The notes below the pieces were generated by a model. That model was not told the DNA's origin, did no database searches, and saw only the letters and a list, made by a program, of their open reading frames with translations. Of a stretch of 64,000 bases of DNA, positions 44,268-52,648 are shown one piece after another. The translations under genes were made by a program, and so were the position numbers. Each line of letters starts with the position of its first letter. Position 1 is the stretch's first letter. Source of the DNA: Oceanobacillus halophilus (GTDB lineage Bacteria > Bacillota > Bacilli > Bacillales > Amphibacillaceae); contig NZ_RBZP01000006.1 in the NCBI RefSeq assembly GCF_003628505.1, positions 62,001-126,000 of the forward strand, written 5' to 3'.

Positions 44268-45158
44268 TCACGCATTGATTTCTCTAGTTTTCGATGAAAC
44301 ATATAAATATAATAGGAAGCCTAAAGGGAAAGCTAATACTGTTATTAATTTGCTAGGTGTTTCTATTAAAAATGTTCGATTTTTGCTTAATAAACTTGTA
44401 GAAACGTAGTGTATTGCCTGTCTATACCTAAATGAAACACTAGTAAATGGGAGTTTCATTAACTCCTTGCGATAAAAGGAAAAACCCAATGGATTTCTTC
44501 GATACTGCTTTAACATATTCCTAGAAGATCCATCTGGCAAATACTCTACTTTACATATGATTTCATTCATCAATAACATCTCGTACTCTTTATCGATCAT
44601 ATAGTATTTGTAATCTAACCCCACGTATTTCTCCCCATCAAAAAGCGGATAAGGATACTTTCTCGTTAATTCTGTTCGATAGACTAGCTTTTTATCTCCT
44701 GTCACACCATGAGTATTATATAAATCAAATAAAGTAGAACTCCTTAATTCATTTGGAAGTGGGGTCCCGATAATCGTATTATGTTTATCTGCATCAAGGC
44801 CAATAACTCCACTCACCTTACTGTTCCCATGCTTATTCCAAAAGTTTAATATTTTCTCTACCGCATCATCTGGCATATAGTCATCCGAATCTATACACGT
44901 ATTCAGTTCTGTTTCTATCATTCCATAAGCTGCATTATGCGCCCCGTGCATCCCTTGATTTTCTTGCCAGTGATAGATTATTTCAATTTCATTTTCTCTT
45001 TTCCATCCTTCCACAAGTTCTTTCGTATTATCTGTGGATCCATCATCTATTACTAGCCAAACAAAATCTTTACATGTTTGCCGTTTTAAACTTTCATAGC
45101 AAATTTGGAGGCAATAGGCACGATTATAGGTAGGAGTGAAAATTGTTAGTTGCTTCAT
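44268..45158 (-). CDS. Glycosyltransferase family 2
   Basis: 296 residues. LTIFTPTYNRAYCLQICYES, WLVIDDGSTDNTKELVEGW and the metal site TCIDSDDYMPDDAVE give a GT-A enzyme; the C-terminus has a hydrophobic end (LITVLAFPLGFLLYLYV). It sits where epsE lies in B. subtilis, but the sequence groups with other capsule GT2 enzymes, so a flagellar clutch role is not implied. Start overlaps the preceding stop (ATGA). Confidence 0.87.
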   Translation of the reverse strand: MKQLTIFTPTYNRAYCLQICYESLKRQTCKDFVWLVIDDGSTDNTKELVEGWKRENEIEIIYHWQENQGMHGAHNAAYGMIETELNTCIDSDDYMPDDAVEKILNFWNKHGNSKVSGVIGLDADKHNTIIGTPLPNELRSSTLFDLYNTHGVTGDKKLVYRTELTRKYPYPLFDGEKYVGLDYKYYMIDKEYEMLLMNEIICKVEYLPDGSSRNMLKQYRRNPLGFSFYRKELMKLPFTSVSFRYRQAIHYVSTSLLSKNRTFLIETPSKLITVLAFPLGFLLYLYVSSKTREINA

Positions 45159-46267
45159 CCCTTCACACCCCCTAAAGATAGATACCTTTTCTCTGTTAAT
45201 TCGGCAGTCTTTCGTATATCATACCCTTTTTCTATGAGTGTACTTTTTGATACTTCACGCTTATGATTCTTCTGAGATAGACGAATAATTTCCTCAGCCC
45301 ATTTTTCTTTATCCTGTAATGGAAGCCGAATGATAAGACCCAAATCCATATCGACTTCTTCTGTTATGGCATCTGAGATAAGACAAGGTAGGCCAGCAGA
45401 TTGAGCCTCTACTAATGTTACTGGCAACCCTTCATGGATGGAAGGAAACACAAAAGTATCAAAGGCTTGAAGTAAGTCAGGAATATCTTCACGAACGCCA
45501 AGGAATAACACATTATTCTCCAGTTGACGTCTTTTCACCTGACTCATCCTTATAGCTTTCAGAGGACCATCTCCAACTAACACTAATTGACTATTAGGTA
45601 CTCGTTGATTGACCTTTTCAAAAACGTCTATCAAAAATCCGTGATTCTTTTGTTCTGCAAATCTTCCAACATGTCCTAGTACCAATGAGTCTTCGCTAAT
45701 CTGTAATTCTTTTCTTACTCTAGTTCGTATCGATAGATTATAATAGAATTTATCTAATTCAATTCCATTTTTTAAAATGTACGTATTATTCTGTTTGAAC
45801 AACCAGTTAGCTGCAGCTTGTGAACAGGCATATCGGTGTGTAGCATTGTTATGGACAAGAAGCCCTGCATATTGTTTATATATTTTTGTTAGTAAACTAC
45901 CTTCACTTTTCGTGTTATGGCTATGGGAGATTCGGATGGGAACATGGGCCTTTTTTGCTGTTTTAAGGACTATACCACTCACTTTATCCAGATGGGAATG
46001 GATAATTTTATATTCCGAATGATTCCTAAAGAATTGTTCTAACTGCCGAATAAACCCATGATGACCAACATCTGAAACATAAGGGATACGATGTACTCTT
46101 CCTCCAAAATTTCTAATTTCCTGGTCAAACATCCCTTCTTTACAAGTTAGAAAATCAAATTGTACCTTTGACCGATCTATGTTTCGGTAAAGATTCATTA
46201 AGAGAGTTTCTGCACCACCACGGTTCATATTAACCACTACATGTAGCACTCTCAGTGGATTGCCCAT
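45155..46267 (-). CDS. epsF: Glycosyltransferase family 4 (EpsF-like)
   Basis: 370 residues. LRVLHVVVNMNRGGAETLLM, VQFDFLTCKEGMFDQEI, RISHSHNTKSEG and donor site FPSIHEGLPVTLVEAQSAGL match EpsF. The ATG overlaps the end of the upstream gene by 16 bases; GGAGGG lies 7 bases before it. Confidence 0.9.
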   Translation of the reverse strand: MGNPLRVLHVVVNMNRGGAETLLMNLYRNIDRSKVQFDFLTCKEGMFDQEIRNFGGRVHRIPYVSDVGHHGFIRQLEQFFRNHSEYKIIHSHLDKVSGIVLKTAKKAHVPIRISHSHNTKSEGSLLTKIYKQYAGLLVHNNATHRYACSQAAANWLFKQNNTYILKNGIELDKFYYNLSIRTRVRKELQISEDSLVLGHVGRFAEQKNHGFLIDVFEKVNQRVPNSQLVLVGDGPLKAIRMSQVKRRQLENNVLFLGVREDIPDLLQAFDTFVFPSIHEGLPVTLVEAQSAGLPCLISDAITEEVDMDLGLIIRLPLQDKEKWAEEIIRLSQKNHKREVSKSTLIEKGYDIRKTAELTEKRYLSLGGVKG

Positions 46268-47406
46268 TCTATTCCCTCCTCTCTATCCATCAATGATTGA
46301 TATATAGTCTTTTTCTCTTTTAATACCTTTTCTAAACTATAGGTCGATAAGATGGAATCTCGAGCGTTTTTTCCAAACTGTTTTCTAATGTCACTGAACT
46401 TTGCTAGGTTAATCACTTTCTCTGCAAAATCAATAGGATCCAATCTAGAAATCAACCAACCATTCTTGTTATTTGTTATTAGCTCTCGATGTCCCCGATT
46501 ATCAACTGCCACAATTGGCAAACCAGAAGCCATCATCTCCATAACATTCACTGGGAGACCCTCTCTTAAGCTAGAAGCAACCCCAACGTCACACATAGGC
46601 ACCAGTTGATGAATGTCATGCCTTAATCCTAGTAAATCTACCCTATCGTCAATCCCTAGATGATTTGCAAGAGTCATACAATTTTGCAAAGATGGACCTT
46701 CTCCAGCTAGTAACAATTTTACATTTGGAACTTTATTCTTTATCAAAGCTAATACCTGTAAAAGGAATTGCTGATTTTTGTTCTTGTTAAATTCTGCTGC
46801 ATAAAATAACAAAAAGTCATCGGATTGATATCCAAATGACTTTCTTAATTCTCTCTTATTCTCTTCGTCTATAGGCTTAAATTTATTTGTATTTACTCCT
46901 ACTCCATGAACATGTTCAATCGAATCAGATTGAAATTGGTGTCTTCTAGCAAGATTATAATCTTCGCTATTAATCGTAATTAGTGTATCTGTATGCTTGG
47001 ATAAATACCGCTCCATTGGATAATACATTAGCCAATTCTTAAGTGGTGCTCCTTTGCAGAAATGAAAGCCATGTGCCGTATAAATGACCGATGTCCCCAT
47101 TTTCCTTGTTTGTCGTGCCGCTAATCTAGCAAGAACACCCCCAAGTGGTGTGTGGCAATGAATGATCGAATAGTTATTGTCATCGATTATCTCTTTTAAC
47201 TGTTCAAACGCTTTTATATTAGATGGATGGAAAGGAGATCGCTGAATGGCTATATTATATTTTTTATTTGTGCATGGTAACTCCATATCACCCGCTGCAG
47301 CAACATGAACTTCCCATCCCTGTTTTTGAAACCAATCCATATATGGTAAGTGGAACGCTTTAAAGTGATAATCCACTGTTGCACAAAAAAGGATCTTCTT
47401 AACCAA
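46252..47406 (-). CDS. epsD: Glycosyltransferase family 4 (EpsD-like)
   Basis: 384 residues. VKKILFCATVDYHFKAFHLP, IIHCHTPLGGVLARLAAR, YTAHGFHFCKGAPLKNW and SSLREGLPVNVMEMMASGLP are strongly EpsD-like. A TTG at 47406 with GGGGGAG 5 bases away is preferred over the ATG at 47421, which lies in the ribosome-binding site itself. Probably adds the second sugar. Confidence 0.9.
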   Translation of the reverse strand: MVKKILFCATVDYHFKAFHLPYMDWFQKQGWEVHVAAAGDMELPCTNKKYNIAIQRSPFHPSNIKAFEQLKEIIDDNNYSIIHCHTPLGGVLARLAARQTRKMGTSVIYTAHGFHFCKGAPLKNWLMYYPMERYLSKHTDTLITINSEDYNLARRHQFQSDSIEHVHGVGVNTNKFKPIDEENKRELRKSFGYQSDDFLLFYAAEFNKNKNQQFLLQVLALIKNKVPNVKLLLAGEGPSLQNCMTLANHLGIDDRVDLLGLRHDIHQLVPMCDVGVASSLREGLPVNVMEMMASGLPIVAVDNRGHRELITNNKNGWLISRLDPIDFAEKVINLAKFSDIRKQFGKNARDSILSTYSLEKVLKEKKTIYQSLMDREEGIEWAIH

Positions 47407-47434
47407 TTCATCTCCCCCCATTTGTGTTTGACTT

Positions 47435-49258
47435 CTATAAATTCATAACAGTTGGTTCTTCTACAACGACATTATTAGCAAGGTTTAATAATTGTTCTCT
47501 TAACGTATTAGTGTCCACTTTATTAAAAGTAGCAATGATTTCTTGAATTTCTTCTATATAAAGATTCGTAGTTTTTCCTACGTAAATTTTGGGATACACT
47601 TGTTCATCATGCACTTCATTTTTTTGAAGTAACTCCTCATAAAGCTTTTCTCCTGGACGTATACCCGTAAATTCTATTCCAATGTCATCAACGGAATTTC
47701 CCGATAATTTTATTAGGTTTCTAGCTAAATCTACTATTTTTACAGGGTCTCCCATATCTAAAACAAATATTTCTCCACCACTTGCAAGTGTTCCAGCTTG
47801 AATAACTAGCCGTGATGCTTCTGGTATCGTCATGAAATAACGAACCATTTCTGGATGTGTGACAGTAACCGGTCCACCTTTTTCTATTTGTTTCTTAAAT
47901 AATGGGATAACACTTCCTCTACTGCCTAATACATTACCAAACCGAACAGCTACAAACTTCGTATCACTATGTGTATCCATATCCTGTACTATCATTTCTG
48001 CTAACCTTTTAGAAGCCCCCATTACACTAGTTGGGTTTACTGCTTTGTCTGTTGATACCATCACAAATGTGTCGACTTTACTTCGGCTGGCCGCTCTAGC
48101 AACATTCATTGTTCCTATGATATTATTTTTCACCGCTTCTTCTGGGTTTCTTTCCATTAGTGGAACATGTTTATGTGCTGCAGCATGGTATACGACGTCT
48201 GGTTTATACTTACGCATAACCTCTTTCATTTTTTGGGCATCCTGCACATCGGCTATTTCTGTAATAAATGACACTTTACAGTCTGCGAAACTTTCCTGCA
48301 ACTCCATTTCGATGGTATAAATACTATTTTCACCATGACCTAGTAGTATTAATTGACTTGGTTTAAATTCTGTTATTTGTCTGGAAATCTCAGATCCTAT
48401 TGATCCACCAGCACCTGTTACCAGCACTACCTTATCCGTAATATATTCAGAGATACTTTGAGTTTCCATTTCTACTGGATCTCTACCTAACAAATCCTCC
48501 ACTTGTACATCACGAAATTGATTTACAGAAACTTTCCCAGTAATTAAGTCTTCTAGAAGGGGTAATATTTGTGTTTTAGCCTCTGTTTTCGCACATTCTT
48601 GAAATATCGTATTCAACTCTCTCCTACTTAAAGAAGGAATAGATATAATAATGTGATTAATATGTAGGTCTGTTACTGTACTGGATATTTTATCAATACC
48701 ACCGACTACCGGAAGACCTAAAATATCAAAGTGCTGTTTTCTAGGATTGTCATCAATAAATGCTACAGGTAGTAAATTGCTTTCATTCGTCTTTAATAAT
48801 TGTCTAGCTACCATTGTTCCGGCTGACCCTGCTCCAATAATCAATGTTCGAATTTTGTTTTCAGACCGATTCATGATAGAATCACGATAAATTCTCCACG
48901 CTAAACGAGATCCCCCAATGGAAAACATATGAAGAAGCCATGTGATGGCAAATAGTTTCAAATAAACAGCTTGTATGAATAAAAAATGAATAATCATAGC
49001 CGAAATAATTGTATAGGAGACAACCTTTAAAATAATTAATAATTCCTGAATACTAGCGTACTCCCAAAGTTTTTTGTATAGCTTAAATTTAATCGAAAAT
49101 AAATAATGAGAAAATAATATTGCAAGACTGCTTATCATCAAAGAGGTATTTAATCGAGGAATTGTAGAGCTTACTAAAAACACACTCAAATATATGGCCG
49201 TTAATACAATACATGAATCTACAAAAATAAAAAGTGAGATACGTTGACGATATGTCAC
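47435..49258 (-). CDS. epsC: Membrane UDP-GlcNAc 4,6-dehydratase (EpsC-like)
   Basis: 607 residues. Four membrane helices (residues 8-110), a first Rossmann domain (IRTLIIGAGSAGTMVARQLL) and a dehydratase domain starting VVLVTGAGGSIGSEISRQI, with VYHAAAHKHVPLMERNPEEA, MVSTDKAVNPTSVMGASKR and FGNVLGSRGSVIPLFKKQI. This is the FlaA1/CapD/PglF layout. The active-site position after STDKA is Val-Asn-Pro-Thr-Ser-x-Met, the form of long membrane dehydratases. Starts the bacillosamine-type branch. GTG start with AAAGGAGG 7 bases away; the EAR RNA lies just upstream. Confidence 0.92.
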   Translation of the reverse strand: MTYRQRISLFIFVDSCIVLTAIYLSVFLVSSTIPRLNTSLMISSLAILFSHYLFSIKFKLYKKLWEYASIQELLIILKVVSYTIISAMIIHFLFIQAVYLKLFAITWLLHMFSIGGSRLAWRIYRDSIMNRSENKIRTLIIGAGSAGTMVARQLLKTNESNLLPVAFIDDNPRKQHFDILGLPVVGGIDKISSTVTDLHINHIIISIPSLSRRELNTIFQECAKTEAKTQILPLLEDLITGKVSVNQFRDVQVEDLLGRDPVEMETQSISEYITDKVVLVTGAGGSIGSEISRQITEFKPSQLILLGHGENSIYTIEMELQESFADCKVSFITEIADVQDAQKMKEVMRKYKPDVVYHAAAHKHVPLMERNPEEAVKNNIIGTMNVARAASRSKVDTFVMVSTDKAVNPTSVMGASKRLAEMIVQDMDTHSDTKFVAVRFGNVLGSRGSVIPLFKKQIEKGGPVTVTHPEMVRYFMTIPEASRLVIQAGTLASGGEIFVLDMGDPVKIVDLARNLIKLSGNSVDDIGIEFTGIRPGEKLYEELLQKNEVHDEQVYPKIYVGKTTNLYIEEIQEIIATFNKVDTNTLREQLLNLANNVVVEEPTVMNL

Positions 49259-49289
49259 TTGCTTGCCTCCTTTCTCCAGAGATTATTAT

Positions 49290-49415
49290 GTATTTAAGGG
49301 CATCCAACCCACCCTCACACCACACTACTGACAACGAACGCGTCTAAGGTTGATTACAACCCACAGCATAGCCGAGTGCCTACATTGATAACGGTAAGTA
49401 TGACATCACCACAAC
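49290..49415 (-). ncRNA. EAR element (epsC RNA), processive antiterminator
   Basis: The 209-base gap between epsB and epsC contains a GC-richer, strongly structured stretch unlike the surrounding AT-rich DNA. Visible helices include GGTTG-TAAT-CAACC (complement of 49348-49361) and paired runs around GTGGTGTGAGGGTGGG and GGCACTCGGC. In B. subtilis the eps-associated RNA occupies exactly this gap and lets polymerase read through terminators in the long eps operon. Boundaries are approximate; identification is by position and appearance and was not tested with a covariance model. Confidence 0.75.
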
Positions 49416-49432
49416 TTTATAACAAAGTATAT

Positions 49433-49448
49433 ATTCTCAATAAAGAAC
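49433..49448. promoter_or_regulatory. SinR-like operator between epsB and epsC
   Basis: ATTCTCA-AT-AAAGAAC, 20 bases after the epsB stop and upstream of the EAR element. Confidence 0.5.
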
Positions 49449-49467
49449 ATTTTGCGTAAAAAAATAT

Positions 49468-50124
49468 TTACTTTTCGTTCATAATCACTCCGATTAAATT
49501 TGCGTGCGCTAAATGAAGAACTCTTTTGGATTTAATCGCCTTTTCCACTTCTGTTTTCCCGCGATTAATGACCAAGACAACTCCCTGACATTGGTTTGCT
49601 AAAACTCTTGTCTCTGTTGTTTTCAATACTGATGGAGAATCAATAAGTACAATATCATACCTAGACCCTAATTCATTAAGTAATTCAGACATTGACTGAC
49701 TGCCGAGTATTTCAGTTGGGTTAAATACTTCGGGACCACTTGTTAACAGGTCAAGATTGTTAATATCGGTCGGAGTGATGGTTTGATTTATTGTTGAAAT
49801 GCCTTTAAGTAAATTGGATAATCCAACTTTATTGGCTACTTTAAAAATTGTATGCATTATCGGTGCCCTTAAATTTGCATCAATAAGGAGTACTCTTTCC
49901 TTTTGTTGAGCCATTGAGACAGCCAAATTTGCTGAAATAGTTGACTTACCTTCACCATCCCCAGGAGAAGTCACTAAAAAAATAGCGTCTTTCTTTTCAT
50001 CTCTCAAAAAACGAATATTCGCTCGTATCGCCCTGAATTGATCTGCTATGATAGATTCTGAGTTTGCATAAGTAACAAGTTGAATTTTACTAGGGGCAGT
50101 ATTACGCATTCTGTTTAACACCAA
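49468..50124 (-). CDS. epsB: EpsB-like bacterial tyrosine kinase
   Basis: 218 residues. Walker A FLVTSPGDGEGKSTISANLA, Walker A' RVLLIDANLRAPIMHTIF and Walker B IVLIDSPSV are those of BY-kinases of the CpsD/PtkA group. It needs the membrane modulator EpsA, encoded just upstream, for activity. The protein ends VIMNEK without the usual C-terminal Tyr cluster, so autophosphorylation there is unlikely. The end of epsA overlaps it: the in-frame TTG at 50124 has AAAGGGG 9 bases upstream; an ATG at 50109 is the alternative. Confidence 0.9.
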   Translation of the reverse strand: MVLNRMRNTAPSKIQLVTYANSESIIADQFRAIRANIRFLRDEKKDAIFLVTSPGDGEGKSTISANLAVSMAQQKERVLLIDANLRAPIMHTIFKVANKVGLSNLLKGISTINQTITPTDINNLDLLTSGPEVFNPTEILGSQSMSELLNELGSRYDIVLIDSPSVLKTTETRVLANQCQGVVLVINRGKTEVEKAIKSKRVLHLAHANLIGVIMNEK

Positions 50125-50830
50125 CTTTTTCTTCCCCTTTCCTTACTTTGAGCTGACTGCTTTTGTTTGTACTTAATTTCTTCTTTTTCATATTAGATAT
50201 AGTACCTAGTATTGGTACATCTAATAATGATTCTACTTCACTTTCCTTCCTAATTTTCACATCCAACGAATCTAAAAGAAAGATAAATCCTATACCTACA
50301 ACCAGCCCAAATAGTAAAGCAATTACTGTTGTGCTATTTGAGGGTGCATTAATTGGATTTAAATTAACTTTGGCCTCCGAAAGTAATTGGACATCTGTAA
50401 CTCCTAATATATTTTCAATTTCAGATTTGAATGAATCAGCAGTTGCATTCGCTATATTGGCAGCCATTTCAGGATCTAAATCCATGACAGAGATTTCTAC
50501 TACTTGTGATTCATCTATTCTTGCAACATCTATCTGGTTTGCGATTGTTTCAGGTGATTTTGTAGTTTTTACTTCATCTCCTACCCTTTGCATGATAATA
50601 GGATCCTTTATCATGACCATTAATGTACTCATATCCTCTGTTTCAGATCCTATAATCAGTCTCCTCGATGATTCGTATTCTGGTACATAATCATCACTGC
50701 TATAAAAATAGCCAGCAAGTGTTGTAATAATAGTAATAAGAATAACAATCCAGAAGCGCCTTCTTAAAAGGTCGAAATATTGTTTTAAATCTATTTCCTT
50801 TATATTTGTTCGATGGTATTCTTCATTCAT
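50102..50830 (-). CDS. epsA: EpsA-like chain-length/kinase modulator (Wzz domain)
   Basis: 242 residues. Two membrane helices (WIVILITIITTLAGYFYS near residue 30 and TVIALLFGLVVGIGFIFLLD near 175) bracket an outer domain, as in Wzz/CpsC modulators. NPINAPSNST before the second helix is the proline-rich signature. The cytoplasmic tail (SEVESLLDVPILGTI) activates the EpsB kinase. ATG at 50830 with AAGGTG upstream. First gene of the operon. Confidence 0.92.
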   Translation of the reverse strand: MNEEYHRTNIKEIDLKQYFDLLRRRFWIVILITIITTLAGYFYSSDDYVPEYESSRRLIIGSETEDMSTLMVMIKDPIIMQRVGDEVKTTKSPETIANQIDVARIDESQVVEISVMDLDPEMAANIANATADSFKSEIENILGVTDVQLLSEAKVNLNPINAPSNSTTVIALLFGLVVGIGFIFLLDSLDVKIRKESEVESLLDVPILGTISNMKKKKLSTNKSSQLKVRKGEEKVGVKQNA

Positions 50831-50891
50831 TGAAATCACCTTTTACCTTTACTCATATATTGTTTAACAATATGCAAATTGAAAAAGTTTT

Positions 50892-50907
50892 ATTCTTTAT
50901 AAAGAAC
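50892..50907. promoter_or_regulatory. SinR-like operator (eps leader)
   Basis: ATTCTTT-AT-AAAGAAC, the best palindrome of the set, about 37-52 bases downstream of the predicted eps transcription start. Confidence 0.7.
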
Positions 50908-50950
50908 ATCAAGATTAAAAACTTTCTTACAGATTTTTTTACTCATCCTC

Positions 50951-50979
50951 ATAATAGTTCATTATAGAGAACGTGTCAA
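50951..50979 (-). promoter_or_regulatory. Sigma-A promoter of the eps operon
   Basis: TTGACA (50974-50979), 17-base spacer, TATTAT (50951-50956) read leftwards, 121 bases upstream of epsA. The spacer consists almost wholly of a SinR-like operator. Confidence 0.85.
50957..50972. promoter_or_regulatory. SinR-like operator within the eps promoter spacer
   Basis: On the transcribed-direction strand it reads GTTCTCT-AT-AATGAAC: one exact GTTCTYT half-site and one near match. Binding here would block polymerase directly. Confidence 0.75.
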
Positions 50980-51066
50980 TAGTAAATTTCTGATGAATCA
51001 GAATTATCGGTAATACTTTCGGTAGACCTATTAAACACATTATCTCCCTAGGATGGTACTATCATC

Positions 51067-51082
51067 ATTCTTAATCAAGAAC
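51067..51082. promoter_or_regulatory. SinR-like operator upstream of the eps promoter
   Basis: ATTCTTA-AT-CAAGAAC, centred about 110 bases upstream of the promoter operator; suited to looping between SinR dimers. Confidence 0.6.
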
Positions 51083-51225
51083 AAAGTTGAATAGTACTAT
51101 ACGGTTCATTATATTTCAGGTACTATTTAATATTCCGAATTTTTATCTCAAAACCAAAAACTGGACTCTATCCCCCAAAATCTATATCATAGCTTATTAA
51201 GAATACCGTTAAAGGAGTGAATAAC

Positions 51226-52251
51226 TTGTACAAACACACCCATGATAAAGCAAGAAAATTTAACCATATACCACTATCTATACTAGATCTAGCACCAATT
51301 GTAGAGGGAAGCACTGCTAGTGACTCTTTTAAAGAAAGTGTCGAGTTAGCACAGCATGCGGAGAAATGGGGATATAACCGTTACTGGCTGGCTGAGCATC
51401 ATAACATGCCAGGTATCGCAAGTTCAGCTACATCTGTTCTAATAGGTCATATTGCTGGGAATACGAATTATATGCGTGTAGGTTCTGGCGGGGTCATGCT
51501 TCCGAATCATGCAACTATCGTTATTGCCGAGCAATTTGGTACACTCGAATCTCTCTATCCAGGCCGCATAGACCTTGGATTGGGTCGTGCTCCAGGTACG
51601 GACCAAGCAACTGCCTATGCCTTGCGCCGGACATTACATATGGGACCAGAGGACTTCCCAATGCAAGTCAACGAATTACAGGATTATTTTTCAGATGATC
51701 CCGTGTCACGAGTAAGGGCTATTCCTGGTCAGGGATTAGATATCCCAATTTGGTTACTTGGCTCCAGTGATTTCAGTGCAAGACTTGCAGCTGAAAAAGG
51801 GACTTATTTCTCCTTTGCCAGTCATTTTGCACCAGCTTATTTGCTTCAAGCATTAAAATTATATCGTGATAACTTTAAGCCTTCAGATAAACTAGATAAG
51901 CCATACGCCATGATTGGTGTGAACGTGATTGCAGCTGATACAGATGAACAAGCTAATTACCTTGCTTCTTCCCATCAAATGCAATTCTTGAATATCCGAA
52001 AAGGAATTCAGTCCAAACTTCAAGCGCCCGTGAAGAATATGGATGAGATTTGGACACCTATGGAAAAAGCCGCAGTGGAGGAATCCCTGGATCCGAATAC
52101 AACGATTGTTGGAGGACCAGATACGGTTAAACAGAAGCTGGAAAAAATCCAAGAAGCAACAGAAGCCGATGAAATCATCATCAGCTCACAGATTTATCAT
52201 TTAGAAGACCGCTTACGTTCTTATGAGATCGTTTCAGAATTAATGAAATAA
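51226..52251 (+). CDS. Luciferase-like (LLM) flavin monooxygenase
   Basis: 341 residues. [54 protein letters not shown] and [19 protein letters not shown] identify the YtoA/YwcH-like group of bacterial-luciferase-fold enzymes, which use reduced FMN and oxygen. Substrate unknown. TTG at 51226 with AAAGGAG 8 bases away is preferred over a GTG at 51217 that overlaps the ribosome-binding site. Divergent from the eps operon, so the 51067 operator could influence both. Confidence 0.9.
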   Translation: MYKHTHDKARKFNHIPLSILDLAPIVEGSTASDSFKESVELAQHAEKWGYNRYWLAEHHNMPGIASSATSVLIGHIAGNTNYMRVGSGGVMLPNHATIVIAEQFGTLESLYPGRIDLGLGRAPGTDQATAYALRRTLHMGPEDFPMQVNELQDYFSDDPVSRVRAIPGQGLDIPIWLLGSSDFSARLAAEKGTYFSFASHFAPAYLLQALKLYRDNFKPSDKLDKPYAMIGVNVIAADTDEQANYLASSHQMQFLNIRKGIQSKLQAPVKNMDEIWTPMEKAAVEESLDPNTTIVGGPDTVKQKLEKIQEATEADEIIISSQIYHLEDRLRSYEIVSELMK

Positions 52252-52257
52252 GTAAAT

Positions 52258-52635
52258 GAAGCTGGGACAAAAGTATTTTCTCAAAGGAAAACCCGAACAT
52301 GATTGGTGCATAATTACCGCTCCGGAAATATACTTCGCACACCTTAGGGGAGCTGGTGAGCCTACTTCGTGCTGAAAAGCGTGTGCGCCTGCGTCTTCCA
52401 GTGATGCTTTGAAGCGGGCTTCCTCGGTGCAAGGGAGCAGGGAAGAGTATTCAAGTAGTTCCCTCACTACGCAGACTCACCGATGCTCTTCTTCCCGCAG
52501 GACAAGGAACGCTTCGGCAGCGAAACATCGCACGCAGAAAAAAGTGGTCTTCTTTTTTCAAGGAGTCTACGTATATTTCCTCCGCTAATTAGCACTTTGT
52601 TCGTTTTTGAGTTAAACACTTTAGTTATGTCCCAG
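52258..52635. repeat. Large palindromic intergenic repeat element
   Basis: A GC-rich, gene-free block of about 380 bases between two convergent genes. Outer ends: GCTGGGACA at 52261 and TGTCCCAGC at the right end, an inverted pair. Just inside, CCGGAAATATAC on the left and GTATATTTCC on the right form a second inverted pair. The core (52320-52560) is stem-forming with short runs such as CTTCCCGCAGGACAAGGAACG. It resembles the non-autonomous repeats scattered through Bacillaceae genomes with CGGAAATATACTTCGC ends. Open frames inside are incidental. It may also serve as terminator. Confidence 0.75.
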
Positions 52636-52648
52636 CCTCTTTCTTCTA

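Larger units (their letters stand above)
50831..51225. other. Control region of the eps operon (divergent from the LLM gene)
   Basis: 395 bases with the eps promoter and three SinR-like palindromes (50892, 50957, 51067). A half-site-like TTATTAAGAAT occurs at 51195-51205, just in front of the rightward gene. No SlrR-like gene lies here, unlike in B. subtilis. Confidence 0.7.

Noticed and set aside
44268-45158. GT2 gene as epsE flagellar clutch
   Set aside because: Only position agrees; the characteristic clutch surface cannot be judged and the sequence resembles ordinary capsule GT2 enzymes.
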